DNA from: Methanomicrobiales archaeon
Lineage (GTDB): Archaea; Halobacteriota; Methanomicrobia; Methanomicrobiales; Methanospirillaceae
DNA: 17,906 nt
Assembly (NCBI GenBank): GCA_012520015.1
Contig: JAAYPD010000053.1
Location: 1-17,906, forward strand
Direction: 5' to 3'
The notes under the pieces are model-generated. The model worked only from the letters and a program-made list of their open reading frames with translations. It had not been told where the DNA came from and did not search any database. The translations under genes and the position numbers were made by a program. Of this stretch, positions 1 to 7,739 are shown one piece after another. Within the stretch, counting starts at the first letter, position 1. Each line of letters starts with the position of its first letter.

Positions 1-777
1 AAGGCCGGTAATTTCAGCAAGTGTTTTGTATGAGATCATTCTGCCTGCATTTGATATCAGGTACACTGTCAGATCCTTCAATTCCTTAATTTCACGGATT
101 CCAAATCTGCTCACAATATCCCTGTATATGATGTCAGTCAGGTACTGTTCGGAAAGGGAGATATCACCAGAACGGATCACTGCAGGAAATCCTCCTTCTT
201 CAAGGTATTTTCTAAGATAGCGGATTATTTCTCCTTTCTGTGTTGATGATATGAATTCAGGATTTGCCACGGCTATGGAGTAATGTCGAAGATATTCCCT
301 GAATGACAATGGATGGATCCTGATTGTTTTGTGTCGCCCTGTTAGATATGTACTCAGTTCAGAGCTGAGAACCGATGCATTTGATCCGGTTACAATTGTT
401 TTGATCTTAAATGTATGAAGGTTATTCAGCCAGCGTTCCCAACCTGGGATATTCTGAATCTCATCCAGTAACAGGATCACGGGTGCATCTGATCCAAAGA
501 GTTCTCCAATAATCTCATAGATATGCTGGAAGTTTTCCTGACTAAAATCTGAAAACCTGATATCATCAAAATTAATGTAAAGAAACTCGCTGTCTACAAT
601 TTTTGACAACCGGGTAAGTATTGTACTCTTTCCACACCTGCGAATCCCGGATAATACGACGATCTCTTCTGACTGAAGGATTGATTCAAGAGCTATGTCT
701 CTGGGAACATACTGCTGTTGAAAGTCCAGAATTTTTTGTTGATCAATGATGGTTTGTCTCAGGACACTTTTGAGCAC
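1..777 (-). CDS. AAA ATPase, DUF4143 family, 3' end outside the window
   Basis: The first 259 codons of a predicted ATP-binding protein; the gene continues beyond base 1. I translated it from GTG at 777, the only usual start between an in-frame TAA near 806 and the conserved region. Walker A is SGIRRCGKST (about residues 43-52), Walker B is ILLLDEIQNIPGWE (about 101-114), followed by the family's sensor-like VTGSNASVLSSEL and TGRH...PLSFREYL, then GGFPAV. This order (AAA_14 then DUF4143) is typical of a large prokaryotic ATPase family of about 400 residues whose cellular role is not settled. The same DEIQNIPGWE string occurs in the intact homologue at 14684-15949, so the window has two members plus fragments. 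An AT-rich TATA-like stretch near 800-810 would fit a leaderless or very short-leader transcript. Family assignment is firm; function is unknown. Confidence 0.88.
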   Translation of the reverse strand, partial: MLKSVLRQTIIDQQKILDFQQQYVPRDIALESILQSEEIVVLSGIRRCGKSTILTRLSKIVDSEFLYINFDDIRFSDFSQENFQHIYEIIGELFGSDAPVILLLDEIQNIPGWERWLNNLHTFKIKTIVTGSNASVLSSELSTYLTGRHKTIRIHPLSFREYLRHYSIAVANPEFISSTQKGEIIRYLRKYLEEGGFPAVIRSGDISLSEQYLTDIIYRDIVSRFGIREIKELKDLTVYLISNAGRMISYKTLAEITGL

Positions 778-799
778 AATTATGATATGTAATTTTTTG

Positions 800-823
800 A
801 TTATTTATTCGTTTGTAACGAAC
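800..823 (-). promoter_or_regulatory. TATA-like box and imperfect dyad upstream of the ATPase gene
   Basis: Read on the minus strand, an AATAAATAAT-like stretch lies about 25 bases before the GTG at 777, the usual distance of an archaeal TATA box from a leaderless start. Just upstream, 811-823 forms a 13-base imperfect palindrome (GTTTGTAACGAAC, one mismatched pair), which could bind a dimeric regulator. Both are visible in the sequence; promoter use is inferred. Confidence 0.3.
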
Positions 824-945
824 AGTAAGTATCGAGTCATAACCCTCTGAAAAAAATGCATAATCGGCCAATTATCTCAACTGTGACATTGGTTTGAAAT
901 TTTCACTATGCAAAACCTTTTTGCAACCTTATCGCTTAGTATGTA

Positions 946-2106
946 ATGTTGAAACAGGAAAACTCCCTTATCTATCTGAATAACGCGGCGACCAGCTGGC
1001 CAAAACCTCCTGGAGTTATTCAGGCCGTTCAGGAATCATTGGAATTACCTTTTGGTGGTGGAAGAGGAACTGGTAAAACCCAAAGAGATTATCTGACCGA
1101 AGGCCGGGAAACTGTTGCGCAATTCTTTGGGGAAGAGTCACCGGACACAATTGTCTTCTCATCAAATGCAACTGATGCACTAAACACTCTCATCCATGGC
1201 TTTACTGCATCCAGTCCTGAAAAATTTCACGTGATTACTACCACCCTTGAACATAATTCTGTGCTCCGGCCTCTTCATCATCTTGAAAAAAAAGGGAGAA
1301 TTGAACTTGATCACATCTCTTTTTCCAATGCAAAAGTAAATCCAGAAGCCATAATAGAAGCGGTGACTGATAAAACCCGTCTTGTGGTGATGAACCATGG
1401 GAGCAATGTCCTTGGATCAGTACAGGACATCCGTGCCGTCGGAGAGTATCTGCATGATAAGGATATTTTCTTTATCGTTGACGGCTCTCAGACCGCAGGA
1501 CATATTCCCCTGGATCTCTCTGCCATCGAATTTGATGCATTTGTGTTCACAGGACACAAGGCTCTCTTTGGCATGCCAGGTATTGGTGGATTCTGCATCC
1601 GTAATCCCGATCCTGTTCTTCCTGTCCGGATGGGAGGGACCGGCACTGACTCCGGTTCCCTTGATCAACCAGGCGATCTGCCTGAGCGGTATGAGATTGG
1701 AACTCACAACTATCCAGGTATTGCATCCCTGATTGCTGGGATTACATTTCTTCAGTCGATCGGAATGGATGCCCTTCAAAGGAGAGCAGATCGCCAGACA
1801 GAACTATTCATAAAAGAACTCTCATCAGAGCCAGGGATAACCATCTATAACCCTGACCCTGAACTACCCATTATTGCATTTAACATTCCTGGACTGGACA
1901 ATGATGATGTGGGTTATATTCTTGCCAGGAAAGATAATATCGTCGTTAGGACTGGTCTTCACTGTGCCCCGTTACTGCATAAAGAGATAGATGACGGGGC
2001 AGGATGTGTTCGAATCAGCCCCTCATGGTTCACGACCGATGAGGAATGCCGGATAGCCGCTGATGCCATAAAGGAGATTGCCCACCATGCGTATTCTCAG
2101 ATCTAA
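946..2106 (+). CDS. cysteine desulfurase family PLP enzyme (class V aminotransferase fold)
   Basis: A complete 386-residue PLP-dependent enzyme of the class V aminotransferase fold. The start YLNNAATSWPKPPGV is the NNAAT substrate-loop region of cysteine desulfurases. The PLP site is visible as LEHNS (H103), VDGSQ (D179) and GHKALFG (K205, the Schiff-base lysine). The candidate catalytic cysteine is C340 in RTGLHCAPLLH, followed by GAGCVRISPSWFTTDEE. This combination matches the subfamily typified by Enterococcus EF2568 (TIGR01977) better than the housekeeping NifS/IscS or SufS types. Such enzymes move sulfur, or possibly selenium, from cysteine or selenocysteine; the acceptor here is unknown. 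It heads an operon with two overlapping genes and no scaffold protein is nearby. No clear Shine-Dalgarno precedes ATG 946. Family is confident, substrate is not. Confidence 0.88.
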   Translation: MLKQENSLIYLNNAATSWPKPPGVIQAVQESLELPFGGGRGTGKTQRDYLTEGRETVAQFFGEESPDTIVFSSNATDALNTLIHGFTASSPEKFHVITTTLEHNSVLRPLHHLEKKGRIELDHISFSNAKVNPEAIIEAVTDKTRLVVMNHGSNVLGSVQDIRAVGEYLHDKDIFFIVDGSQTAGHIPLDLSAIEFDAFVFTGHKALFGMPGIGGFCIRNPDPVLPVRMGGTGTDSGSLDQPGDLPERYEIGTHNYPGIASLIAGITFLQSIGMDALQRRADRQTELFIKELSSEPGITIYNPDPELPIIAFNIPGLDNDDVGYILARKDNIVVRTGLHCAPLLHKEIDDGAGCVRISPSWFTTDEECRIAADAIKEIAHHAYSQI

Positions 2107-2461
2107 TCGCCATAAATATTGTGCCGACGGTTCGTTTATGAAAGAATTTATCCTTGATACAGAAGTTACTCCCGAATTTCTCGACTTTATAAAGCACTAT
2201 GGTTCCCTGGAGATGCTTCCAGGTCTTGGAGAGGGTTTTTATAAATTTGAAAAAAGTGACTGCTTTTCGATCAAGGGTTTTCTTAATGAATCAAGCTTTG
2301 AAGTCAGGTTTAAAAAAGAAGTGATGGATTTTACATCTGATTTTCTATACTCAATGCTTTATTGTTACCGGGATGGAAAGCCTGACTTTAACACGTTAAA
2401 TCGTCGTAATGAAGCTTTAATGGAACGTGTGAGGACCAGGTTACATGGAAATAAGTCCTGA
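2087..2461 (+). CDS. small unknown protein between the desulfurase and methyltransferase genes
   Basis: I do not recognise this protein. It is 124 residues from ATG 2087, or 107 from ATG 2138. I prefer 2087 because AAGGAG (2071-2076) sits 10 bases before it, whereas 2138 has no ribosome site; but the sequence looks protein-like mainly from MKEFILDTEV on, so 2138 remains possible. It is soluble and rather acidic and aromatic, with no membrane segment or obvious metal motif; two cysteines (SDCFSIKG and MLYCYRD) are not paired as CxxC. The 2087 start overlaps the upstream gene by 20 bases, and its end overlaps the downstream methyltransferase by 17 bases, which implies translational coupling and a shared task. 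A role as substrate or acceptor partner of the PLP enzyme is possible but is only inference. Confidence 0.7.
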   Translation: MRILRSNRHKYCADGSFMKEFILDTEVTPEFLDFIKHYGSLEMLPGLGEGFYKFEKSDCFSIKGFLNESSFEVRFKKEVMDFTSDFLYSMLYCYRDGKPDFNTLNRRNEALMERVRTRLHGNKS

Positions 2462-3047
2462 TCTTCCGTATGCCAGGGTTTTTGAAGAGTATGCTGACAA
2501 GTATGATCAATGGTTTTCTGATAACCAGGATGTTTACCTGGAAGAGTTAAAACGGATCAGGGAGGCCATAGGAGATATTCCCTCTCCTGCTCTTGAGATA
2601 GGGGTTGGCAGTGGACGGTTTGCAAAGCCTCTTGGTATCGGTTATGGTGTTGAACCATCCTGGTCTCTTGGCCTGATGGCAAAAGAAAGAGGAATTGAGG
2701 TTATCCGTGCCATAGGTGAGGCGGTTCCGGTAAAGTCCTCAGTTTTTCGGATGGTTGCCATGATTACCGTTCTCTGTTTTCTAAAAAAGCCAGAGGAGAC
2801 CTTGCATGAGGTTCACCGGATACTCATGCATGATGGAATCCTTGTTGTTGCATTTATTGAGAAAGGTGGAATTATTGCTGAGCGATACCTGTCCCATCCA
2901 GATAAGGGGAGATTTCTCTCACATGCCAGGTTTTATGATCATGATGAGGTGATTTACATGATCACCGGGACCGGGTTTTATCTCACATCAGTCGATTGCC
3001 GGCTTGGGTTTTGTATCCTGACATTTCAAAAAGGTAACAAAGTCTGA
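2445..3047 (+). CDS. class I SAM-dependent methyltransferase
   Basis: A 200-residue Rossmann-fold methyltransferase. Motif I is LEIGVGSGRFA (about residues 50-60), followed by an acidic residue at the end of strand 2 (GVEPS, E70) that would bind the SAM ribose. The post-motif region AIGEAVPVKSSVFRMV and VHRILMHDGILVVAFIE (motif IV/VI area) are also typical of the Methyltransf_11 type. The acceptor-recognising part is short, and nothing in it names the substrate; small molecules such as quinones, arsenite or thiols are all possible. It is the last gene of the three-gene operon, begins 17 bases inside the preceding gene, and ends 24 bases from the convergent J-domain gene. Fold is confident; substrate is unknown. 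Confidence 0.85.
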   Translation: MEISPDLPYARVFEEYADKYDQWFSDNQDVYLEELKRIREAIGDIPSPALEIGVGSGRFAKPLGIGYGVEPSWSLGLMAKERGIEVIRAIGEAVPVKSSVFRMVAMITVLCFLKKPEETLHEVHRILMHDGILVVAFIEKGGIIAERYLSHPDKGRFLSHARFYDHDEVIYMITGTGFYLTSVDCRLGFCILTFQKGNKV

Positions 3048-3071
3048 AAATCTGGTCACTGCTTCAATGGA

Positions 3072-3383
3072 TTATCCCCAAATCGGATCATCACCAAAAT
3101 GTTCCTGCCAGTATTCCATTGATCGGGAGATATCCCTTTTTTTATCGCTTTCATCGGTAAATGTGACCCGGTAATTTAAACAGTAATTGACAAGAACTTC
3201 ATACGCTTCTCTATATTGGATCATCATCTCATGGGATTCACCTGGTTCATGGACTGATACATCCGGGTGCCATTCCCTGACTAATTCATGATATCGTTTC
3301 CTGATCTCAATAAGACTGGCTTTATCAGTAAACCCGAGTAATTTTGCGGCTTGTTGAAGTGTAACAACTGGTGTCGTTTTCAT
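3072..3383 (-). CDS. small J-domain protein (DnaJ-like)
   Basis: A 103-residue protein that is almost entirely a J domain. The line LQQAAKLLGFTDKASLIEIRKRYHELVREWHPDVS carries the helix I-II pattern and the HPD tripeptide at residues 39-41, which in the family stimulates the ATPase of Hsp70 (DnaK). It lacks the Gly/Phe linker, zinc finger and C-terminal domains of a full DnaJ, so it is a type III (J-only) cochaperone, with a 30-residue tail (YWQEHFGDD) of unknown use. An insertion of Glu, Ser and His residues lies between HPD and helix III. A TATA-like CCTAAATAATAG stands upstream on the minus strand near 3400. No dnaK is in this window. Confidence 0.82.
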   Translation of the reverse strand: MKTTPVVTLQQAAKLLGFTDKASLIEIRKRYHELVREWHPDVSVHEPGESHEMMIQYREAYEVLVNYCLNYRVTFTDESDKKRDISRSMEYWQEHFGDDPIWG

Positions 3384-3467
3384 GAGAAATCATGCAGATA
3401 CTATTATTTAGGTTCTATTCATCATTTAAGGTTCCTTTATGATCCCGCCTGGTAATGAATTCCGGGG

Positions 3468-3475
3468 AAAAAAAA
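3468..3475 (-). terminator. oligo-T terminator after btuD
   Basis: Eight consecutive T on the minus strand, about 25 bases past the btuD stop. Archaeal RNA polymerase terminates at such oligo-T tracts without needing a hairpin. It separates the importer operon from the J-domain gene on the same strand. Confidence 0.5.
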
Positions 3476-3499
3476 TTCGAAAAGACCGGATCTCATTTA

Positions 3500-4768
3500 T
3501 CATGAATCATTTACGATTTGAGTTGTTTGCAGTATTTCCATAAGTTCACCCGGGTTTGATCTCTTTTGTGCACCGTTTGACAATAGTCTTTTTATGGTGT
3601 CGGTTGCGACCCCACTCGTAAAATCCGGAAGGTATGGTTCTGATGAAGGAAGAATACATAGTATCTTGTGTGGATCAATCTGCTCAAGAACCCTGATATT
3701 CGGATAATTCCCCCACCCAACCGGCATTGATGTTACGATGACAATATCGGCTTTCTGAACCAGTTCGGCCAGTTTTTCTTCCGTTTCCTGGGAAAGACGG
3801 GAGAAGGGCGGTTCTGTAAGCGTCGGGATATCATACTTTCTTGCCATCAGGCAGTCTGAATCATTTTCAGCCAAAACCCCGCAACTGAGTGAATATCCGG
3901 ATCTGCTCAGAAGTGAGATAAGGTATGATCCCGTTCCTCCACCGGAAATCAGGTGAATCCTGGGTTTAAGACCATCTGATTTTTTCCATTTTTCTTCAAC
4001 ATAGACATAAGGCGTTCCGGTTGTAGGATTTACATCAATAACCGGGCTGATTCTGAATACCTCCTTTAACAGGCTGGTGGTCAGAACTTCTTCAGGTTTA
4101 CCGAAAGCTCGAATTTTTCCATCATTCATCAGCACAAGCTGGTCACAGTACGCTGCAGCAAGGTTAATATCATGAAAAACTCCAATAACTGCTCTTTTAT
4201 CCCTGGATGTCTCACGAATAATCCTGATGAGTTCATACTGGTGATGAATATCTATATGTGCAAATGGCTCATCCAAAAGGAGCAGAACCGGGTCCTGTGC
4301 AAGTACCCTGGCAATCATAACACGTTGCCTTTCACCACCAGACAGATCGGTAATTGGCCGCCTGGCAAGTTCTTCAGTCCCGGTCTGTTGCAAGGCCTTT
4401 TGGACTGCCTCATGATCTGCAGCTGACGGGGAACGAAATCTCTCTATATGTGGATTTCTGCCCATCATGACTACGTCATATACCGGATACCTGAATTTTA
4501 TATCTGACTCCTGTGGCACATATCCTACTATCTTTCCAAAATCACGGAATGACCAGGATTGAAGGGAGTCACCCATCAGCACAATATCCCCGTTCCTGAC
4601 AGGAAGTGAACGGGCAAGAACCTGCATAAATGTACTTTTTCCAGATCCATTCGGTCCGATAATCCCGACAAAACTTTTTTCCCTGATGAATAAGGAGATC
4701 TCCTGAAGAATATCTCTCTCTTCATAACCGGCAGAAAGATCTGATATTTCCAGGATTATATCATTCAT
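3500..4768 (-). CDS. btuD: corrinoid/iron-type ABC importer ATPase with extra C-terminal domain (BtuD-like)
   Basis: A 422-residue ABC ATPase of the FecE/BtuD group. Walker A is GPNGSGKS (38-45), Q-loop Q86 in GYVPQES, signature LSGGE (142-146), Walker B VLLLLDEP (161-168), and the switch histidine H199 in VFHDIN. The core ends near residue 250. Residues about 268-422 form a second, Rossmann-like domain with a glycine-rich loop (GGGTGS, 276-281) and alternating hydrophobic strands (ADIVIVTSMPVG, HKILCILPSS). Some archaeal BtuD proteins are also longer than the bacterial 250 residues, so this may be a lineage trait. I chose ATG 4768 because it gives an ATGA overlap with btuC and has AAGGAGAG upstream; an in-frame start farther upstream would run through btuC. 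B12 rather than siderophore transport is inferred from nearby cbiZ and CbiK-like genes. Confidence 0.85.
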   Translation of the reverse strand: MNDIILEISDLSAGYEERDILQEISLFIREKSFVGIIGPNGSGKSTFMQVLARSLPVRNGDIVLMGDSLQSWSFRDFGKIVGYVPQESDIKFRYPVYDVVMMGRNPHIERFRSPSAADHEAVQKALQQTGTEELARRPITDLSGGERQRVMIARVLAQDPVLLLLDEPFAHIDIHHQYELIRIIRETSRDKRAVIGVFHDINLAAAYCDQLVLMNDGKIRAFGKPEEVLTTSLLKEVFRISPVIDVNPTTGTPYVYVEEKWKKSDGLKPRIHLISGGGTGSYLISLLSRSGYSLSCGVLAENDSDCLMARKYDIPTLTEPPFSRLSQETEEKLAELVQKADIVIVTSMPVGWGNYPNIRVLEQIDPHKILCILPSSEPYLPDFTSGVATDTIKRLLSNGAQKRSNPGELMEILQTTQIVNDS

Positions 4769-5730
4769 AAATCGGCTCTCCTTCTGACAAGCATGAGGAA
4801 GAATGGCGCTCCAAAGAATGCGGTGACGATACCAACCGGGAGATCGCCAAGCCATGTCCGGGATATTGTATCTGCACAGACCAGAAGCAGTGCTCCACAC
4901 CCAAGTGATGCAGGAATGAGGACCCTGTGATCAGGTCCGGTAATGATTCGCATGATATGGGGTGATACAAGACCGATAAACCCTATGGATCCTGATACTG
5001 ATACCACAAGACCAGTTATACCTGCCGAGATTCCAAGAAGCAGAAGTTTTGTTTTTTCCGGATCTATCCCAAGTGTTCGCGTTTCTGCTTCTCCACATGA
5101 CATGATATTCAGATCACGGGAAAACAATACAAGTATTCCTGCAGGAATAAGTGTTATTAAAAGGAGGGGAATGTCTGCCCAGGACGTATTCCACAGTCCT
5201 CCCATAAGCCAGAACATGATCTGGTGCATGTTCTTTCCGGAAAGAACCAGGCAGACCGAGACAACAGAAGAGAAGAACATTGATACAGCTATCCCGGTTA
5301 AAAGAAGGTTACCTGTGCTAAGTCGTTTTTTTTGTGCTGCCAGAATGTATACAAGAAATGCAGATCCTATTGCACCACAAAATGCGGCTACCGGGACAAG
5401 CATTGCAACCCCGGAGATTATCGCAAGTGATACCCCGACTGCACCACCTGCTGATGTTCCAAGTGTATAGGGGTCTGCAAGATCGTTACGGAACAATGTC
5501 TGCATTGCGGCTCCTGCACAGGCCAGTCCTGCACCGACCAGGGCAGCTGCAATTGCCCGCGGCATCCGGATATCAAAAAGGATCAGTTCTTTTGTTTTAT
5601 CATTAACTACACCGGTCAGAATATCTGCGAGAGATATCTCAACCGGACCGGTAAGAACGGATAAAAGGATGGCAATAACAACTGCACATCCAAGCCCGGC
5701 AAGTATCAGAATATTTCGAATGGTATTCAT
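4765..5730 (-). CDS. btuC: FecCD-family ABC importer permease (BtuC-like)
   Basis: A complete 321-residue integral membrane protein, the usual length for BtuC/FecD permeases, with about nine to ten hydrophobic helices starting at residue 5 (ILILAGLGCAVVIAILLSVL). Family landmarks are RMPRAIAAALVGAGLACAGAAMQ near residue 55-80, TLGTSAGG, and the coupling region GSIGFIGLVSPHIMR followed by GPDHRVLIPAS near residues 245-275. It would form the transmembrane channel dimer with two BtuD subunits and receive substrate from BtuF. Its stop overlaps btuD by four bases (ATGA). The start is 59 bases from the divergent btuF start, so both have short or absent leaders. Specificity (cobamide versus haem or siderophore) cannot be read from the permease alone. 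Confidence 0.88.
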   Translation of the reverse strand: MNTIRNILILAGLGCAVVIAILLSVLTGPVEISLADILTGVVNDKTKELILFDIRMPRAIAAALVGAGLACAGAAMQTLFRNDLADPYTLGTSAGGAVGVSLAIISGVAMLVPVAAFCGAIGSAFLVYILAAQKKRLSTGNLLLTGIAVSMFFSSVVSVCLVLSGKNMHQIMFWLMGGLWNTSWADIPLLLITLIPAGILVLFSRDLNIMSCGEAETRTLGIDPEKTKLLLLGISAGITGLVVSVSGSIGFIGLVSPHIMRIITGPDHRVLIPASLGCGALLLVCADTISRTWLGDLPVGIVTAFFGAPFFLMLVRRRADL

Positions 5731-5789
5731 ATGATGAGCCAGATATCGATAAAGATATTTTTACTTAAGGCAAGATAAGTTATTGTATT
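5731..5789. promoter_or_regulatory. divergent btuC / btuF control region
   Basis: Only 59 bases lie between the two divergent starts. An AT-rich core (AAAGATATTTTTACTTAA) near 5751-5768 could supply TATA elements for either direction, and the spacing fits leaderless transcripts. Shared control of permease/ATPase and binding protein is therefore likely. I see no Shine-Dalgarno for either gene and no cobalamin riboswitch. Confidence 0.35.
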
Positions 5790-6755
5790 ATGACAGGGAA
5801 AAAAGCAGTAAAAGATATGAGATCAGAAAAACCTTTGAGATTGATGAAAAACACAATAATTTGTATATTTTTCATATTTCTTTTATGTTCACCTCTCAAT
5901 GGTGCCACCCAGTACGAAAACAATGACCCATGGCCGCGGACTGTTCAGGACGATCAAAAGCTGCCAGTGACCGTTCATTCTGAACCTTTTCGGATAGTAT
6001 CACTGGCCCCTTCAAACACCGAAGTTCTCTTTGCACTCGGCCTTGATGACCGGATCGTGGGAGTAACTGAGTATTGCAATTATCCGGATGGCGCTCTTGA
6101 TAAAGAGAAGATTGGAGGTTTTTCAACTGTGAGTATTGAGAAGGTTGTTGCATTACGCCCTGATCTTGTTGTCGCCTCATCTGGAAACAACCAGGATACG
6201 GTTGAACGGATTAAAAGTCTTGGTGTTCCTGTGTATTTTGCTGATGTTGAAAGTCTGAATGGAATTTATGCCACTTTTGAAAAATTGGGATATATCACCG
6301 GGACATATGAAAAGGCATCAGAAATAATATCTGGCCTGAAGATTATGGAAGATAAAGTCCGGAAAGAAGGGGAAGCTTTTGTAAAAAAACCGGTTGTTGC
6401 TCATGTAATATGGCATGATCCTATTTATGCAAGTGGAAAAGGGACATTTCAGGATGAACTTATTCATATAGCTGGAGGTGTAAATGCTTTTTCGGATAAA
6501 AACAGCCATGTGATCGTGAATATTGAGGAGTTTGTAAATAAAAATCCTGATATTTTAATGGTGAACTCCGGATGCGGTATGGGTAGTGATAATGCTAATA
6601 TTATGGAATATTTCATGAATGAACCACGGTTATCAGGATTGTCCGCAATTAGTTCAAATAGAACCATCATGGTTGACAGCGATGTTGTTGACAGGGCAGG
6701 ACCCAGGCTTTGGGATCTGTTAGAAGAGATAGCTCCGAAGATCAGGGGGGAATAA
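5790..6755 (+). CDS. btuF: ABC importer substrate-binding protein (BtuF-like)
   Basis: A periplasmic-binding-type protein of the helical-backbone metal/corrinoid class. The N terminus has basic residues then a hydrophobic stretch (TIICIFFIFLLCSPLNGA) that serves as a Sec signal or anchor; it does not fit a standard lipobox. Mature-domain marks of BtuF/FhuD proteins follow: RIVSLAPSNTEVLFALGLDDRIVGVTEYCNYP, KIGGFSTVSIEKVVALRPDLVVA, and later GGVNAF and the NPDILMV strand. It would capture corrinoid outside the membrane and hand it to BtuCD. The start at 5790 gives an 18-residue charged extension; ATG 5844 would give a more usual signal peptide, so the start is open. The stop is 6 bases from the convergent TIM-barrel gene. 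Ligand identity rests on context. Confidence 0.83.
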   Translation: MTGKKAVKDMRSEKPLRLMKNTIICIFFIFLLCSPLNGATQYENNDPWPRTVQDDQKLPVTVHSEPFRIVSLAPSNTEVLFALGLDDRIVGVTEYCNYPDGALDKEKIGGFSTVSIEKVVALRPDLVVASSGNNQDTVERIKSLGVPVYFADVESLNGIYATFEKLGYITGTYEKASEIISGLKIMEDKVRKEGEAFVKKPVVAHVIWHDPIYASGKGTFQDELIHIAGGVNAFSDKNSHVIVNIEEFVNKNPDILMVNSGCGMGSDNANIMEYFMNEPRLSGLSAISSNRTIMVDSDVVDRAGPRLWDLLEEIAPKIRGE

Positions 6756-6761
6756 TTCCCG

Positions 6762-7739
6762 TCAATTTTTGAGACAATTTTTCTGAGTTCTGATTTTTTC
6801 TTCAAACTCTTCTTTTGTCCTGCTTATAAATTCATGAACCAGGTAATCGGGATTTACCTTCTGCAGGATCATCTTACATTCAGGGTTTGTAAATGGACGG
6901 TGCTGATCCAGTTTCGCAACCATGGGCATAAGGAGGGAGATCTGTTCTCCATACATAAGACTGGAAAATCCTGATGGCGGGTCACAAAAAAAATTTTCTT
7001 CCTGGTATTTCCCTGACATGCTGCAATGAAAATGCACAGCTCTTATTCTCTCCAGTGTTGCACTGGAGAGAGTGTCCATTACTGATAATACTTTTCGGAT
7101 TCCGTCTTCTTCTGTCCGTGTGTCCATGGCATTCATCATGTGTCCTGTATCAAGGACAAAGAACCAGTTGTCAAACTCTAAATGATTAGTAAAAAAATCA
7201 ATCTCATCTTGTGATAATAAAGTCAGTCCAGGCCACCATAGATTTTCAAAACCGATTGTTACTGGTGGCTCTCCTTTTGGAAAGTTCTTGCAGGCGGTAT
7301 TTAAAAATGAAGCTGCAGAGAAGAGAACTTCCCTGGTTGTATAGCGGTGGTCTCTTGTAAAAAACGCATCCAGTTCTATATGTGTGACATGAAAAACGGC
7401 ATATGTTGCGCCAAGTCCTGCAGCTTTTTCAAGATTGTCAATAAATGTTCGGATAAGATCTTCAGGTGTTGCAGCTCCAAAATAATATGCCAGTTTAAAT
7501 GGTTCACAATCAACAGGAACAGATTCAGGCTCCCTCCAGAGGCGCAGCCATCCAAGCCAGTCAGGAAGGTGAATTGACGATATGAGGTCCAGGGGAATTG
7601 TGTTATCATGTTCACCTCCTATAAGTAGTTCAACCCCGGAGCATCCCATGGTATTTACAAATTTCCTGACTTCCTCCCAGGAATTGTTATATCTTTTCAA
7701 ATCAACAGAGTAACCTGAAATATTTAAAACTTCCTTCAT
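6762..7739 (-). CDS. sugar phosphate isomerase/epimerase-like TIM-barrel protein
   Basis: A 325-residue protein of the xylose-isomerase-like TIM-barrel (AP_endonuc_2) superfamily. The metal-site pattern can be traced: E165 in TIGFENLWW, D197 and H200 in FVLDTGHMMN, H236/H238 in RAVHFHCS, and E303 near the end in YLVHEF. Early strands (SGVELLIGGEHD and the ATYAVFHVTH segment) fit the barrel. Members act as isomerases, epimerases, endonucleases or hydratases with divalent metal, and the sequence does not choose among these. It converges on btuF with a 6-base gap and faces the CbiK-like gene across a long spacer, so it may belong to the corrinoid set, but that is inference. No Shine-Dalgarno precedes the ATG at 7739. 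Confidence 0.75.
   Translation of the reverse strand: MKEVLNISGYSVDLKRYNNSWEEVRKFVNTMGCSGVELLIGGEHDNTIPLDLISSIHLPDWLGWLRLWREPESVPVDCEPFKLAYYFGAATPEDLIRTFIDNLEKAAGLGATYAVFHVTHIELDAFFTRDHRYTTREVLFSAASFLNTACKNFPKGEPPVTIGFENLWWPGLTLLSQDEIDFFTNHLEFDNWFFVLDTGHMMNAMDTRTEEDGIRKVLSVMDTLSSATLERIRAVHFHCSMSGKYQEENFFCDPPSGFSSLMYGEQISLLMPMVAKLDQHRPFTNPECKMILQKVNPDYLVHEFISRTKEEFEEKIRTQKNCLKN

Noticed and set aside
5731..5789. Cobalamin riboswitch before btuC or btuF
   Set aside because: The spacer is only 59 bases, too short for a B12 riboswitch, and no B12-box is visible.
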